A stretch of 64,000 nt of DNA from Microbacterium sp. lyk4-40-TSB-66 (GTDB lineage: Bacteria; Actinomycetota; Actinomycetes; Actinomycetales; Microbacteriaceae), in the NCBI RefSeq assembly GCF_030209475.1, contig NZ_JARVRW010000003.1, positions 248,001 through 312,000 of the forward strand, in the 5' to 3' direction. The position numbers and the translations under genes are program-made. This document shows positions 62,827 through 64,000 of this stretch, piece by piece. Positions within the stretch are counted from its first letter, which is position 1; each line of letters begins with the position of its first letter. The notes under the pieces are model-generated. The model was given only the letters and a program-made list of their open reading frames with translations. It was not told where the DNA came from and ran no database searches.

Positions 62827-64000
62827 CTAATCGCGCCGCGCGGGTTCCCTGGCGGGCTCGGCCACCGGGAGGGGCTTGGCCGCACCCGAGAAGAGCCCGG
62901 ATGCCACGATCAGCCCGACCACGATGAGCAGTGTGTTCAGCAGGCCGATGTGGTCGCCGATCCACCCGAGGATGGGCGGGCCGCACAGGAACGCGACGTA
63001 GCCGATGGTGGCCGCCGCGGCGACGCGCGAGGCGGCCTTGGCGGGATCGTCGGCGGCGGCCGACATGCCGATGGGGAAGCCGAGCGAGGCGCCGAGACCC
63101 CACAGGGCGGCACCGACGAAGACGAGGGGTCCGAACGGGGCGAGGATGAACAGCAGCAGGCCCGCCGCCGCGGTGCCGGCCAGCACGCGCAGCACCAGCA
63201 CGCGGCCGAAACGGTCGACGACGGGGCCGCCAACGATGCGGCCCGCGGTCATGGCGACGGAGAAGACGGCGAGCACGGCCGGCCCCGCCTCTTCGGGAGC
63301 GCCGTGGCCGTAGACCACCGCCGAGGGCAGCCAGTCGTTCGCGCTCCCCTCGGCGAACGCCATGCCGAGCATGATGACGCCGAGCGTGTAGGTGCGGGGC
63401 TCGCGCCACGCCTCCAGCGACACCGCGAGGCGTTCGCGCCAGTGGGCGCGTTCTTCGGCGGCGGGGGCGTCCATCGCGACCTCCGCGCGCGGCACGTTGG
63501 CCACGGCGACGAACGCGACGACGAGGATCACCACGCCCATCGCCACGCAGTGCGCCATGACCGGGATGTCCAGGCTCACGGCGAGGAAACCGAGGCCCGC
63601 GCCGATCACGGTCCCGAAGCTGAAGAAGGCGTGCAGGAGGGGCATGATCGTGCGGCTGGTGGCCTTCTCGAGCGCGGCGCCCTCGACGTTCATCATCACG
63701 TCGACCGCGCCGTTGCCGAAACCGAAGAGGGCCAGACCCACGAGGGCGACACCGAAGAGCTGCAGCGTGTCGGCACCGAACCCGATGACCGCCAGCCCGA
63801 TGCCCACGAGCACGAGCGCGACGAGCATGCCCGAGCGCGCACCGATTCGCGCCATGACGGCGGGGGCGATGGAGAGGCCGATGATGGATGCCACGCCCAT
63901 GCCGAGCAGGAGCAGTCCCACGCCGGAGTTCTCGATGCCGAGGGACTCGCGGATGGCGGGCACGCGCGACGCCCAGGTCGAGATGCTGAGGCCGCTCGCG
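62827..64000 (-). CDS. MFS transporter, N-terminus cut by the window edge
   Basis: Reads in from the right edge; about 390 residues are visible, up to the stop at 62827. Twelve membrane helices in two halves are likely, with the N-terminal NGLSISTWASRVPAIRESLG-like motif of the fucose/YbjJ branch partly seen (SISTWASRVPAIRES). A central cytoplasmic loop (VPRAEVAMDAPAAEERAHWRE in two parts) separates the halves. Substrate unknown. Confidence 0.85.
   Translation of the reverse strand, partial: ASGLSISTWASRVPAIRESLGIENSGVGLLLLGMGVASIIGLSIAPAVMARIGARSGMLVALVLVGIGLAVIGFGADTLQLFGVALVGLALFGFGNGAVDVMMNVEGAALEKATSRTIMPLLHAFFSFGTVIGAGLGFLAVSLDIPVMAHCVAMGVVILVVAFVAVANVPRAEVAMDAPAAEERAHWRERLAVSLEAWREPRTYTLGVIMLGMAFAEGSANDWLPSAVVYGHGAPEEAGPAVLAVFSVAMTAGRIVGGPVVDRFGRVLVLRVLAGTAAAGLLLFILAPFGPLVFVGAALWGLGASLGFPIGMSAAADDPAKAASRVAAAATIGYVAFLCGPPILGWIGDHIGLLNTLLIVVGLIVASGLFSGAAKPLPVAEPAREPARRD

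Overview
The window is the replication-origin region of a high-GC actinobacterium, most likely a Microbacterium or another member of the Microbacteriaceae. This rests on gene content (Lsr2, CrgA, NucS, PknA/PknB with FhaA/FhaB, a DUF3566 gene after gyrA, DUF6049 next to MurJ) and gene order. The order parB-parA-rsmG-khpB-yidC-yidD-rnpA-rpmH | dnaA-oriC-dnaN-recF-dciA-gyrB-gyrA-DUF3566-tRNA-Ile-tRNA-Ala is the usual actinobacterial oriC layout. No insertion sequence, prophage or CRISPR array was seen. Both ends cut a gene: a secreted M14 carboxypeptidase on the left and an MFS transporter on the right.

Layout. 1-18.7 kb: M14 peptidase; LLM flavin monooxygenase; ATP-grasp enzyme; acetaldehyde dehydrogenase with a DUF779 protein and a GAF-type regulator; CCA-adding enzyme; methyltransferase; DUF6049-murJ; trxB-trxA. 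18.7-29.4 kb: a hypothetical gene; parAB; a 3.6 kb stretch with no recognisable gene but seven parS-like sites; the leftward rsmG-khpB-yidC-yidD-rnpA-rpmH cluster; dnaA. 29.4-38.2 kb: oriC; dnaN-recF-dciA; gyrB-gyrA-DUF3566; two tRNAs. 38.2-43.3 kb: small housekeeping genes, including a NUDIX enzyme, an EbsC-like deacylase, a cyclophilin, a rhomboid protease, CrgA, a class E sortase and a glutamine amidotransferase. 43.2-52.2 kb: the leftward growth and division operon fhaA-fhaB-pstP-rodA-pbpA-pknA-pknB, preceded by tRNA-Leu. 52.9-64 kb: Lsr2, a GlsB-like protein, CHAD, an exo/endonuclease-fold protein, GNAT, GntR, cold-shock protein, a rhomboid-like/DUF2156 fusion, a coiled-coil membrane protein, a HAD phosphatase, a small secreted protein, NucS and MFS.

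Regulation. Fourteen start codons, and probably a fifteenth, lie 6-7 nt after a TAnnnT -10 element and look leaderless. Six promoters (ATP-grasp gene, hypothetical gene at 8.5 kb, cca, hypothetical gene at 19.0 kb, parAB, recF) also carry TGTCRG exactly 10 nt before the -10 box. That is the spacing of the mycobacterial RecA-NDp promoters controlled by PafBC, so a DNA-damage regulon appears to run through the origin region. This is the most interesting signal here. Others are the parS cluster, a leaderless 11-codon ORF overlapping the DUF6049 start, and a strongly over-represented GGATGCC heptamer.
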